Shown: piece by piece, positions 37,601 to 51,108 of the stretch
Position numbering within the stretch: position 1 is the stretch's first letter
How the letters are laid out: each line of letters starts with the position of its first letter
Source: Trachythela sp. YZ-2020
Taxonomy: Eukaryota; Cnidaria; Anthozoa; Malacalcyonacea; Clavulariidae
Reading direction: 5' to 3'
Assembly (NCBI GenBank): GCA_016169945.1
Contig: JADLSH010000249.1
Coordinates: forward strand, 2,480,001-2,544,000
Length of the DNA: 64,000 nucleotides
Program-made: the position numbers and the translations under genes
Notes under the pieces: generated by a model
Seen by the model: the letters and a program-made list of their open reading frames with translations, nothing else
Databases searched by the model: none
What the model was told of the DNA's origin: nothing

Positions 37601-40600
37601 AAGGTGTTTTAGATAGTGCGCGTTTTAACTTCAATGTAATAGCATTTTGCAATTTATAGCCGGTGAGTTTAGCGTGACCTAGGTTTTAGCTTGCTCGCGT
37701 TGTCGTCTGACCTGGCTTGAAATATATTAAACTATGACAAACATCTCAACGAAATCACATCACGAAGTAATACAACTTTAATGCAAGTAAAAGGTAGACA
37801 AAATGTAGCGAGTAGCGAGCGAGTAACGTTTTGAAATACAGGTGTTAAATTATGGTTTCTACTAAAACAATTAGATTGTTAACTCTCTGATTTCTGTAAG
37901 GAATTAGATTCGTCGGGCTTCGCCCTCATCAACTATCACCTCATAGAAATCTCGAGGGTTAGGGTTAAATAGTTCATACTACTGCTATAATTAACAACTT
38001 GTTTATGTGAACGTTTATCATTATTTTATAAAATAACAACAACACGATAGTCTTCCGTGTTTGGATGGCCTGATCCAAACACGGGTTTCGACCAATCAGA
38101 GCACGCGTTATATACATGTTATTTCATAAAGTCACTTACTATAAAAAGAACAAAATTCTACGAGAACTTATGTTAAACAAAATATAAAATCGAACAATCT
38201 CAGTTGTTTCTACTGTACTCTGTAGTCAGTACTATACTGCTATAATTAGCAAACAACTTAGTCATAGTCACTAAAATAAAACACTATTCTACGAGGAACA
38301 ATCATATCAGTCAGTTTCTAACGTACTCAGTTTAATAAAATAGCATTTTATATGATACCACAAACGTAACAGACCATATTTTATATTCTAGTAATAGTAC
38401 GTAATAAGATCAGTCTGATTTACATATTAAATCTATATTATGTAAATAAGATTCAACTCCTTATCATCTGGCTATATAGTGGCATAGACATAGTATCATT
38501 TGGAAGTAAACTCCGAAAATAATAATTATTTGAATTTGTTTATTTCAGTAAATTGATTTATAGCTTATTCTTAGCTTATTACTATAACTTACTATACACA
38601 ACAGTACACATTTTTCAACATGAAGACCAATGGTCTTTATAGACAAATTATTTTCATCTATTACATAGCATAGTGACTAAACACACGCGGTTCTCTTGAT
38701 AAAATATAGGCACATAAACTCATTTGTTTCTTTATAACTAGTTTACTGATTCAACAATATTCAAATAATGTTAAATTGTTGCCGCTAAACTGGAGAAAGC
38801 AATATTTATATTGATATACGGATTCTCACTCCTAAACATCCCAGGGTGCATTCCAGGGTTTTAAAATTCGTTGGCGTATTGGCGTGAGATCACTCAAAAA
38901 GAAGTGATAAGTGTAACCAAGTTTGTGCTTGAATTCATTGTGAAATGTATATTCACAGTATAACTTCAAGAATATGATGTTAACAGTATATAAGGCATGC
39001 CAGGTTAGCCATTATAACATTGATTTTGGTCCCCCAAAATTGAAAATCTCCAATGTATTGGCGTGAACTATTGTAAATGTAGGCGTATCTCCGGCGTAGA
39101 GTTTACATGGAATGCACCCTGGTAAACATTCGACATTTGTACGCAAATATTTCATGCCATAAACACGTGCTCAGTTGCATTTTTCGCAAAAAATGTAGAT
39201 ACCGGGGGGATTTCTCACACACTCTGTCATATATGTATATATGATGGAGCTTTAATTAGTTACTTGATGAAATATTGCCGTACGGTTTGCTTAATCACGC
39301 AGTGAAACAACCGAAGACAATTATACAACTGAATAAATTTCGTTTAACATTGTAAAAACATTTCAACCTTGGAGTTTTGTCAAATAAGTATTATTCGTGA
39401 ACACCGCCCGGAAAGTTTACACTATGACTGACTGACTGTCTGACTGAGTCATGTGAATTTTTGCCAACTCCTTACAATACTGCAAAGTTTCAAAGAAACT
39501 TTGCACTAAAAAGCAGTATAGTATATAATAGAGCATTGTTATGGAACCACTGACCTATACTAAACACTTTATACTTTAGATATACTTCAGTATGGGTCAG
39601 TGTATGGAACTCACTACCCATCGCGAATAGGAAATCAAATTCGCTAAAATTGTTTTTTTGAATCTGTGTTTAGTGAATTTGTTACGTAATTATAAGTTTT
39701 AAGTTTTTATTCTATTATTGTATATATTGTACACAGAAGAGCATCCTCTGATGACATGCTTCCGTGTCTAAATAAAGTTCACCATCACTATCATTATTAA
39801 TACATACCTTAGCACGATGTTCGATATTCGCCCTCCTCTCGACCAACAAACTGACGACCTCATGCCTGCCTTGAAAACACGCTAAAGTCAACGCTGTATT
39901 CCTATTCGTTTCAATCTGGGCATTAATATCCGCGCCCATATCTAGGAGAAGTTTAACCGTGGCAGTGTGCCCGTTCATTGAAGCCAACATCAGGGGGGAG
40001 ATGCCAAGTTTGCTGCCAGTTCGAGAGTTGATCTCTGCACCGTGTGCCAGGAGTATCTTAACTATGCCAATGTAGCCGCCCGATGCAGCCAGACTTAACG
40101 GAGTATAGTCCGAGACATTGCGATGTTCGAAGTTGGCGTTGCCTGCGATCAGCACTTCTACAGCCTAGAGAATTGTAATTGACGGCTCAAAGTGGCATCA
40201 TGGAAATGTTACACAAATTGATAAATTACAAAAACTACCAAGAGCCCCACGGGTTATCACAAATTCAAGCTCTTACATTAGAAGTGCAGAGATTTAAAAA
40301 AAACTAACATGGTTTTAAAATGAAATTTAAAAAAAACCCGTGAAATTGTTGACCAAACGATTAATTAAGAACCGCTAAGATGATAGAAACACTCGTGCAA
40401 AACACATTTTCACATGTTTGTTAATAACACGTATGAGTGTTGGGTGACTTAATATATTTTAGTATAATTTTAGTTTAATGCATGTTACTAGTATCCTATT
40501 ATAATTATACAAGCACGGCCTTTGAAAAACAGTAAACAGAAAGGCTACCGTGGATAAATAGGTTTACATAATAATAATGAGTTGATGAATCAGTTACCGT

Positions 40601-43600
40601 ATATCCTGTATTAAGCCCCAGGGAGCCGATTTATCTCAAGCAAGTTTGCGGGGGTGGGGGTCTTATTGCAGAGGGGAACTAAATTGATTAAGCCGAATAC
40701 AGTAGGTTGTCTTGGTTACGTAACATTACAGGATCAAGGCACCTGCAGGTAGTTCAGACACTAACCACGACAGTAGAAGGTGTTTCTAGATGGAATATTC
40801 GAACGGAAATGTATATACATTTTTTTAGACCTAGCCGGGAGCAGTTGCGAAAAATGAAACTTTAGGCCCTCTGGCAGGAATCGAACCTGCGGCCCTGCGA
40901 TTCTGGTGCAGCGCTCTAACCAACTGAGCTACAGAGTCCAGTTGCACCGGGAACGCAGGGCCGCAGGTTCGATTCCTGCCAGAGGGCCTAAAGTTGCATT
41001 TTTCGCAACTGCTCCTGGCTAGGTCTAAAAAATGTATATAAATTTCCGTCCGACTATTCCATCTACAAACACCTTCTACTATCAGTCCTATCGAACGAGA
41101 TGCCGAGAAAAAAAATCTTAGTATTTACTAACCACGACAACCTATTCTGCAATACTGTTAACGCTGTACGCACCTCCCCCCCCCCCCCCCAACGTTTGGG
41201 ATATGATCATAATACAACGTAAGGCATAAATCGTACCTCTTGTCTCCCCCCGGAGCAAGCGAGAGATAACGCGGTGTCCTTGGTTCGATCGGATTGTGCC
41301 TCTATATCAGCACCATGGTCTAGTAACATCTGAACTGTCGACGCATGACCAGCAGTGGCAGCGAGAATAAGAGGCGTGCATCCTAAATTACAACACAAAT
41401 CATAAAGGCTATAACATTACCACATACAAAAGTAAACTAAATAATTTCTATTTATACTGTATAGCTCTATCAGTCCTAAACTGTTCTCCCTACAGGTCCA
41501 GTAAGGATCATACTCTATTGGTCCGGTGTTACTACAGGAGGAAACCTAAACGAAATTGACTTTGTTCACACTGGATAGGCCTTTCAGTTTTAAACTGTTC
41601 TCCCTAGAAGTCAAATAGAGCCTTCGCCTATTGGTCTAGAATTATATGGTCGAGAGTTATTACACGAAGACATCGGAATACAACACGCAGAGAAGACCCG
41701 CGGTATTTGGTAGAATGAAACTGGAAGCACTCTTCTCACATGAAACTTAGGCGATATCATAATCATTTAACTACTGTACACACGTAACAACGCACAAGTT
41801 GCAACAAACCTGCAGCAGACTTGTACCAATGCTATTTCAACAACTTGTTATCAGGATGTGTTCAACTTGCTACAAGGTTGTTGACTCAACAGAGTTGTTA
41901 CAAGTTGTTCCAACAACTTGTTATCGTCCAGCAATAGATCTTTTCACGGTTTTTCCAAATTTTTATTGAAGCAATTCAACAAGTTGTTAACAAGTTGTGA
42001 GTGACAACCTTGTAGCAACTTGATAAGATAACAACATTGTTACAACTTGTTGACAAGCTTCCTACAAGCCTGTTGCGAACACATCTTGTTGACAAGATGC
42101 GAGCTGAAAGGTACATCCACTAACTACTGCGTCATCAATCAGAAAGCTCAGTTTGTGCCACGTGAGCATGAAATTAATCGCGATATCACGCCTTACGTCA
42201 TCACTTAGCGAGCCTGCGTTCCTTTTGACAATGTTCCACTTCATGTTGCCCGGGGAACATGGGGTGGTTTTCGTGAGCTGAAGATTTATTCATTTAAATG
42301 ACGGTTTTCAAGAGGTATGTTACCTTCAATGATCCAAAGGATACAAGCTCAAATATAAGGGAAAACGTCAAACTCAGGTAAAAATAAGAAATTAAACATT
42401 GTATTCACTTAGTTTATTCTCAAGTTTTATTTCTCAACTTAGTGGTTCTTTGCTTTCAGTATATAATATCATTATAGACCCTCATGAAGAGTTGGCAAAA
42501 TATTACCCTCAGTGATGATATTTCCCTCATATTACCCTCAGTGATGATATTTCCCTCATATTACCTTCAGTGATGATATTTCCCTCATATTACCCTCAGT
42601 GATGATATTTCCCTTGGGGCAAAGCCCTTCGGGAAATATCATCATCACAGGCTGTTCATAAATCTACCCTCGCTGCCAGGTCTATAAATAATAAGTGTAC
42701 ATATGTATATTACCAGAATCGAACCCAGTCCCAGAGGCCGAAAGTACACTACACTTATTAACACCGCTAGTGTAACACGTATATGTGACCTAATCTGTGC
42801 TAACAAGCCGTCACTGACCTTTCTTATCGCGATGTTCCAGTTCAGAGCCACGCTGAAGCAATAACTTCACAAGATCATCATGTCCTCCAGCGGCTGCCAC
42901 TGACAACGCCGTGTCGTGATTACTTTCAGTCTGCTGTTCAATATCGATCGCGGGCACAAACGTAGGGCTCGCGGGCGACGGTGTTGGTGTCAGCGGCATC
43001 GAAGATGGACCGACGTACTCACATGGGAAGCCTTCGTCCGAGTGATCTACATTAAAGATAAAAGAATAACGTAGTGTGTGATTTAATATTTCAAATAAAA
43101 TGAGACCGACTGTGGGCTAATTAACAGTTATTCTACGAACTCGAGTCGTATATGAGCTGATAGTCGACGAGGCGCGATAGCGCCGAGTCGGCTATCAGTC
43201 ATATACGACGAGAGTGAGTAGAATAACTGTTTTATTATATACACAAGCTCTGGATCTGGATATTTACTTTTTTCAAGTAAAACTTGAATTTCCTTTTCAT
43301 TTAATTGTCCAAATCTGCCAGCCATTTTTCTACTTTTCTCTACTAGCAGGATATGAGCTAATATCCTGCTAGTAGAGAACCAATCAGATTGCAGAATACC
43401 TCATATCCAGAGCTTGTGTATATAATAATCCGAGTTATCCAACGTTCTACCAACAAAGCCAGGGGATCAAGTTGGTTCGACAAGGTGATATTTCGGAATT
43501 GAATCTAGTCCCTTCGGTATCTGTATATCATATGATCTTATTGCCACTGATTTTAAAACTCATGAAAATAGAGTTGTATTTGGTCCTCTCTTGTGCTTCG

Positions 43601-46600
43601 AAGGTTTTTCTCCGGGCACTTTGGTTCTCCTTCATCACAAAAAAGCAAACCCTTAGTAGTTGAACATGTCTCGGGTGAATTTTAAACTATATAAACCTAA
43701 CGCACCTGCGTAACCGCTGTGTAAACTGTCCCCATCATCACTCGCCACAGATTCCTCGTCGTCGTCCCCGATACTGTCCACGTCAGCGACAGCGGTGTCC
43801 AGTCGAAATGGTGAAGGAGGCGTGGTGATCTCGAGCGCCTCGTGCTTGACACGTGCTAGTTCTGCCTCGATACGTTGTTGCTCTTCCGGTGTGAGTGATG
43901 GCATTTCACGTTCCAGTTCATTCAGGAAGGCTAAATAAACGTAAAAATTACAACAGGATTTAAAAGGTTGATTGGTTGCGCTACCTCAACGCTGATTGGT
44001 TGCGCTACCTCGGATTAATACGCGATAATCACCTAAAGCGTTTTAAGCCGCTTTTATCGTAAATATTCAAATGTGCATTTTTTATTTTTTTCCAAATAAT
44101 CACCTATGTAATTTTACTAAAACAATTATTCGCCTCAGGCTCGGTGAATAAAAACCTCGACTTCGTCTCGGTTTTTATTCACCGATATTCACCTCGCCTT
44201 CGGCGAATAATTGTTAATTATTATTTATTATACATGAAACTATAATCTTACCGTTCTTGTACAAGCTATTGGTAAGAAATCCAAGCTTATCATCCGTCAT
44301 GGGTACACCTGTGGATGGCAGTAGACCAGGAGGGACCATGATGGATGATGAGGGTAACAGATCATGATGGCTACAGTTGAGACCAGGGAGAGGTAGGTTG
44401 GGATCAAGTTGGTCCAGCAAGTGCACTGGGGGGACACGGGGTGGGGATGAGGGCGAGGAGGGGGGTTGGATGGCAGTGAAACGATATTCGGGGTGATTGC
44501 CATGTAGAGGTGTCTCCATGAGTAGTCGAGCTACAGAAGTATGGCCTCCTTTACATGCTTCGAGTAACATCGTCGAGTTATCCTGGTGAAATATGGATAC
44601 ATTATAATGACAATAATTCACTAACAAATGCCTCATCCGCGAAAAATAGTGGCATTTTAAACTTTGTTATTCATATTTATACTGAATAAGTCTATCAGTT
44701 CTGAACTGTTCTCCCTGGAAGTACTGCAGAAGGAAACTAAACTAAACTAACTTTATTTATACTAGATAGCTCTATCAATTCTAAACTGTTTTCCCTAGAG
44801 GTCCAGTAAGGGTTATCTCTTATTGATCGAGTGTTATTACAGGAGGAAATCTAAACTAAACTAACTTTATACTCAATACTGGATAGCTCTATCAGTTCTA
44901 AATTGTTCCCTCTAGAGGACCAGTAAGGGTCATCCCTTAATGATCGAGTGTTACTACAGGAGGAAACCTAAACTAAACTACAGTAAGTTTATACTGGATA
45001 GCTCTATCAGTTCTAAATTGTTCTCTCTAGAGGTCCAGTAAGGCTCACCTCTTACTTACCAGGAGAAAACCTACCGACTACAATCCTCGCGTGCGAAGGA
45101 GGTGATACGATATTCAAACAACTGCATATTGCAGGAATCGATCCTTTGTAACAGAGGTAAAAGGCATATGCACTAACCATTGTCGCGCCAACACTGCAAA
45201 ACATACTGAAAAATAAAATAAAAACTTTCGGCAAATACCTTTAAGTCATGGGCAGGTTTGGCACCATGAGCCAAGAGTAGCTCAACGACAGCGAGATAGC
45301 CTCCAGCACAGGCCAAAGACAGCACAGTATGGTCGTTCGTTGTTGTGGCTCGATTCACATCAGCACCTAAGTATGAACATAACATTGTAAAATTCATTGT
45401 ACACGTGTGTGTGCCTTTCTTTTTAAAGTTGTCAGCCTTGGGCAATGGGGCGCAGAGGCTGCCAATTTCTGTATCAAATCCTAATTTTGGTAATTATCAA
45501 ATATCAAACAAAATATTGGGGCTTTGGGGCATCTGACCATCAAGACAACCTTACTGTATTTTTCAAACAGTTTCGCACAAGTTTAGCCCCGTGCCCCTGC
45601 CGGGAGTCCTCAGTGATGATGCAGGTGGCAGGTTGCACCCCCCCCCCCCCCCAACCAACCCTTCACCCCACCAGATCAAGCTGGATCCATCCCTGGCTGT
45701 ATACCTCGTGATATGAGGAACTGGACAGTGCACAAGTGGCCAGCTCTTGCGGCCTTCATCAAGGGTGTTCGTCCACCTTCTGACTCGTGTTCCTGAATAA
45801 AACAAACAAAAAGAAACAGTTGATGATGAACGGTCTCAAAAAAAATGTCTCTTACTACTTGCATGTGTCATTTGATCTTTTGTACATACCAGTTCGGCTC
45901 CAACCTCCAATAGAATATCAGCAACATCCGTGTGACCATTTTCACACGCAAAGGACAGTGGCGTATCACCCGTGGCAGTCGTCGCATTCACATTGGCACC
46001 TGTAACATATACATAATATACTATTTCAGAGTGTCTCAATCGAGCATCCCGGTCTTAGCTTCGAATTGGGTTCATCCAATCACAGGACTTGATCATTGGA
46101 GTTAGCATTCCAGTTTATGCAGAGTTCGCTGGTTTTAACATAACTGGGAGCAGTTGCTCTGACAACTGACCTACCGAGTCCAGTTGCCAAAATCTAACCA
46201 TACCATACACTGGCATCACCCTGGTATATATACATGAGCTTGTGGTTATCTCTTGGCAACTGGACTCCGTATCTTAGTGGTCAGAGCGTTGCACCGTATA
46301 ATATTCTCTTATTGCTGCCGAAGGCAGCACACTATTCTTGACATGGCAAGGTTTCTCCAGAGTTCACTCGACCCAGTCTTTTGCGCCGACCTATGTATAG
46401 TCAAGATCTCGATCTTGCGTCTGTGAGTTGTCGTAATTCCGGGCAGAAAGTCGAGCTCAAGGAGAATTTTTAAAATGGGGGGAGAGGGCGAGAAAATATT
46501 GTATTGCGCACGCATGTTTTGTTCCATGTGATCTGCAAGTTCACAACTCTCAAGATTTTACAAGCTTTTTATTCTGCCAATTCTACAAACATTTCCCGAA

Positions 46601-49600
46601 GAAACACAGGTAAGTATGGCTTTATTTCTTTCTGCCGATATTCATCAAGGTGATGAACTGTTTAGTGTTCATTCTAGAGGAAAGCAATGTGCTTTTATGA
46701 GTTTATCGGCGCTTCTTTCAGCACGAAATATTCCATTGTCCGCGTGGTCTAAAACAACATTTAATTAATAATGTCTTAATACAAGGAGACAAAATGTATT
46801 TAAAAGCTCTGAGTAATGGCTTATTAGTCCTAGACCCGTGGAGGTTAAGTAATTCATGTACGATGACAATTCCATCCCATTGGGCCATTACAGATGATGT
46901 AATATATCCATATTTTTTGTAAGTTTGTCACAGCCATTTTTTTCAAGTAAATATACCATAATTTATAAACCAAATTTGGTTTTCATTTTCTGCCTCAACA
47001 GGCGGATCAATGTTACTTTGTGCCATAACTGGCCCTGCCACAATGGGCAGATCAATAATATTTTGTGCCTCAACTGGCTCAAACATGCTTTCTTACAAGA
47101 TATGTCATATCAGTGACAAATAGTGATCTAGCTGTAGTCATAGAGCCCGTACCTGTGATCGTAGCACAAAATATCAATGAATCAATCTACCTGTTGTGGT
47201 AGAGCCCATTGAGGCACAAAATATTGATCCGCCCATTGTGGCAGAAAGAAACATTGACCTACCATTGGGCTATTCCATTTAATACCGTAACCCCCCCCAT
47301 CGAGGACCCTGGAATTCTTCAGGGGTAAGGGGCCATTTTGCCTTGGAATTCTTCAGGGGTGTGACTATTTAGGCTTGGAATTCAGGGGGTTGCAGTCAAA
47401 TTCTTCAGGGGGTAATAGCTGTAAGACAGGAATTCTTCAGGGGTAGGTGTTGTAAATACAAAATTCCTCAGGTGGGCTGTTGAAAGTCAGGAATTCGTCA
47501 GGTTTATAGAAAAAACCCTGTCCTCGATAGGGGGGGGGGTTACGGATTTTAAATGGAATAGCTCATTGTGATAGAGCCTGTTGAGGCACAAAATAGAACT
47601 GATCTGCCCATTGTGGTGGAGCCCGTTGAGGCACAAAATATTATTGATCTGCCCATTGTGGCAGAGCCAGTTGTGGCACAAAGTAACATTGACCGCCTGT
47701 TGAGGCAGAAAATGAAAACCAAATTTGGTTGATAAATTATGGTATATTTACTTGAAAAAAATGGTTGTTACAAACTTACAAAATAATATGGATATATTAC
47801 ATCATCTGTAATGGGATGGAATCTGCGATATAAAGAATTAAATATTTCCAACATATGTCATGTGGATCCCTGCTCACAGTTGTTTTGGAGAGATATACTA
47901 TTATGTTGGTTTGCTGTATAATCATGTATTTTGACAATTCACTGGACAGTACAGATGAACACTGATGGAAGCTAAATGCTAAATAAATATGAAATGAAAT
48001 ATCTACAGATTGTAAACAAAGACTGTTATGACATGTTTGTTTAGCACATGGCAAGTGCAGTATCAATATCTTATGAACACAGACAACATGCAAACTATTA
48101 TTGTACCACAAAGATATTAAAAGACATTGTCTCTACTCTTCCAAATTTATTTGCAATTGCAAGATGCAATTGACAGCTTTGAAGTAAAGAATGATTTCTA
48201 ATAACAGGATCAATAATGTTGGTACCAAGAATTCCATTGACAATAGTCTGAACACTCTGATATGTGGCTTTGAAAACCACTTGTGTACTTCTTATATATT
48301 ATTATTTACAATTACAGTGTTGTAATCACAGTGTTGTAATCTCATCGTTTGGACAAGAAAATAAATATATACATACAGTGTGCCATTAGCAATATAAATA
48401 CGTTCAATATTACTAATTGGTCGAGGAATTTTGCATGCAGTTTGGGCGTCAAGGCAGCACTTTCCTTGCGATAGTAACTCCTAGTTTATTAAACATATAA
48501 ATACAGAATCGCAGGGCCGCAGAGGTTCGATTCCTATTTGCATTCCGTTCCATTTTGGCCATCATGCATGTGTACATCAACAGTTCAACCTACCTTTACT
48601 CAAAAGGAACTTCACCAAATCCACATGGCCTTCTTGAGCAGCTTCCATGAGCGGCGTTGATGAACCTTGTTCAATATCCGCTCCTGTTCAGATAAGAATA
48701 AAGAATGTAAATAACTGAATAAGAATATTCAGTTAAATTATGCTCCAATTAATAACGGAAGACTCTTCATTAACTCTACTAAATATGTTACACATCACAC
48801 ATCACACATTACACATTAATAAATGTACTGTATTACAAGATTGCCGTGCAGGAGTCCGAATTAATTTTGAAATAGCTGCATGATCAATTTATTATTTACC
48901 AAACAGGAGGTGCTATACAAAAGGACACAAGGTCCCCTTCGAGGTAAACTCTATTGAATTATCCGAGAGAGCTCATTCCTCGTACATTCTGGGGCAATTC
49001 ACTACATAACACTGCCCCACTCTAACTAAAAGTCGTTTCTGGTAGTTCGAGTGTGGTTTTGGTACATATAGTATATTTTCCGACTTTCTCAAGCTATACC
49101 CTGTGCTGTGGCTTGAGTTTCTCAAGCTATACCCTGTTTTAAAACGTCTGGATTTTTGCATGGATTATTGGACATTTTTGAAAGATATTGTGAGAGAGGG
49201 GGGGGGGGGTAATTTAGCTGCTGTGGTAAAGGCAATATAATACACTGACCTCGGTCTAACAAAAAGGCAGCCACGTCCTGAAATCCACCACAGCAAGTTA
49301 AACTTAGAGCGGTCTCTTGTGTTTCGTCAGTTTGCGCATGAAGATCAGCACCTACAATAGGAGAAATGGTCATTTCTAACTACTAAGTTTCCATGTCATT
49401 ATACAGTAACTGGTGCCAACTACGGGTGTCGTAATTGGAACTGAATACACCTGCATAAATGAAGCCATTGGCGGCCAAATTGCTGTCACCACCACAAATC
49501 CACTGTGGTGTTGCTGACATGTTAGAAGAGGTGCGAACAATTTCTGGTTATTGGTGGGAAACGACATGTATTGTCTAGATAAAAATTGGTCATCAGTGGC

Positions 49601-51073
49601 CTCTGTTCTTAAATTTGCCAGTGAGTATAAACCAGTGAACTCTACGTAGACTGGGACGATAACTCGGCCGCCATCTTTGAAGACAAATTGAAGGCCGCCA
49701 TTGAAGGTCCGAAGCCGAAAATACACCGCCTAAAAAGCGTCGATCTTCTTACACAAAACATCCTCATTGGAGCATGATTAAAGGCTTAAAACAAATAACA
49801 ATACTTGAACTTTAGTAAAAAAACAAGTTTCAAGACCGTAGAAAGATTTTAACCTTAAAGTTGAAGAGCGAAGTGTTCATCGGCACGTTCAAACTTGTCC
49901 AATATTTCGAATATAAACCTGACACCCCTGAAGTTTTTCCAGTTGGTGGATGTAGACTACTTAGAACTTTCCAGAAAATCAGGTTTGAAAATTTCGGATG
50001 AAAAAGCTATTTTTCTTTCTCATTTCCGCTAAAAAAAGAAACTCTTGACTGAATTTCCCACTCCTCAAAACTCGCCTTAGTCCTTTTGAAAGTGCATTTT
50101 AGTCGCGCGGTTCCCGCCTTTTGTTTCAAATTATGCATCAATTTGGCTTCACCCAATCATAGGGCTTAATCATAGGAGTTAGCGTTCCAGTCTACTTACA
50201 GTTCACTGGTATATTTATTATTATAAACTAATGAGGTCACACCAACATGGCCGATAAGTCTCATTATATAGTGTTTAAAACGTTCTAAAACTAGGGAAGC
50301 TATCTCTTTCAAGGTACATAGGAAACGCTATTTCCTTGATAGTAAAACTAATTTAAACAGCAGTAAAGATCTCACTCGTAAAGAACTTGACAGATTTTAA
50401 AACCGCTGCTCATTATAATTTTTCTGGCTTCAAAATTGGCACATTGAATTCAAAAGGATGCTCTATTCAGCCCCAGTTTTGAGATCAGTGGTGTCAACCT
50501 ACCTTTATTAAGTAACAAGGCAACCATATCAAGATGTCCTTCTCGCGCTGCCTCCATGAGTGGAGTATACCTAAAAAACAACACCAAAATTACATCACTT
50601 TGTAAGCACAGTGCAAGCACCTGCTCCTCCTCCAGCTCCTGCTCCTCATCCAGCTCCTCCTCCAGCTCCTTCTCCTACCACTGCTCCTGCTGCTCCTCCT
50701 CCTTCTCCTCCCCCTCATGCTGTTCCTTCTCCTGCCCATCCTCTTGCTCCTGCTCCTGCCCCTCCTCTTGCCACAGCTCCTCCTGCTCCTCCTGCTCCTC
50801 CTCCTTCACTTGCTCCTCCTCTTACTCCTCCTCCTGCCCCTCCAGCTCCTGCCCTTGTTACTGCTCCTTTCCCTGCTACTGCTCCCGCTTCTGCTAGTAG
50901 TGCTACTACTACTACCACTACTACCACTACTACTGCTGGTACTAGTAGTGCTACTACTACTGCTGGTACTGGTACTGCTACTGCTACTGCTACTGCTACT
51001 GCTACTGCTACTGCTACTGCTACTACTACTACTACTACTGGTACTAGTACTGCTACTACTGGTACTAGTACTG

Positions 51074-51108
<35 letters not shown>

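Noticed and set aside
49376..49726. 116-codon minus frame as an extra ANKHD1 exon
   Set aside because: Exons 8 and 9 already join in phase, and the frame has no ankyrin signature or splice borders.
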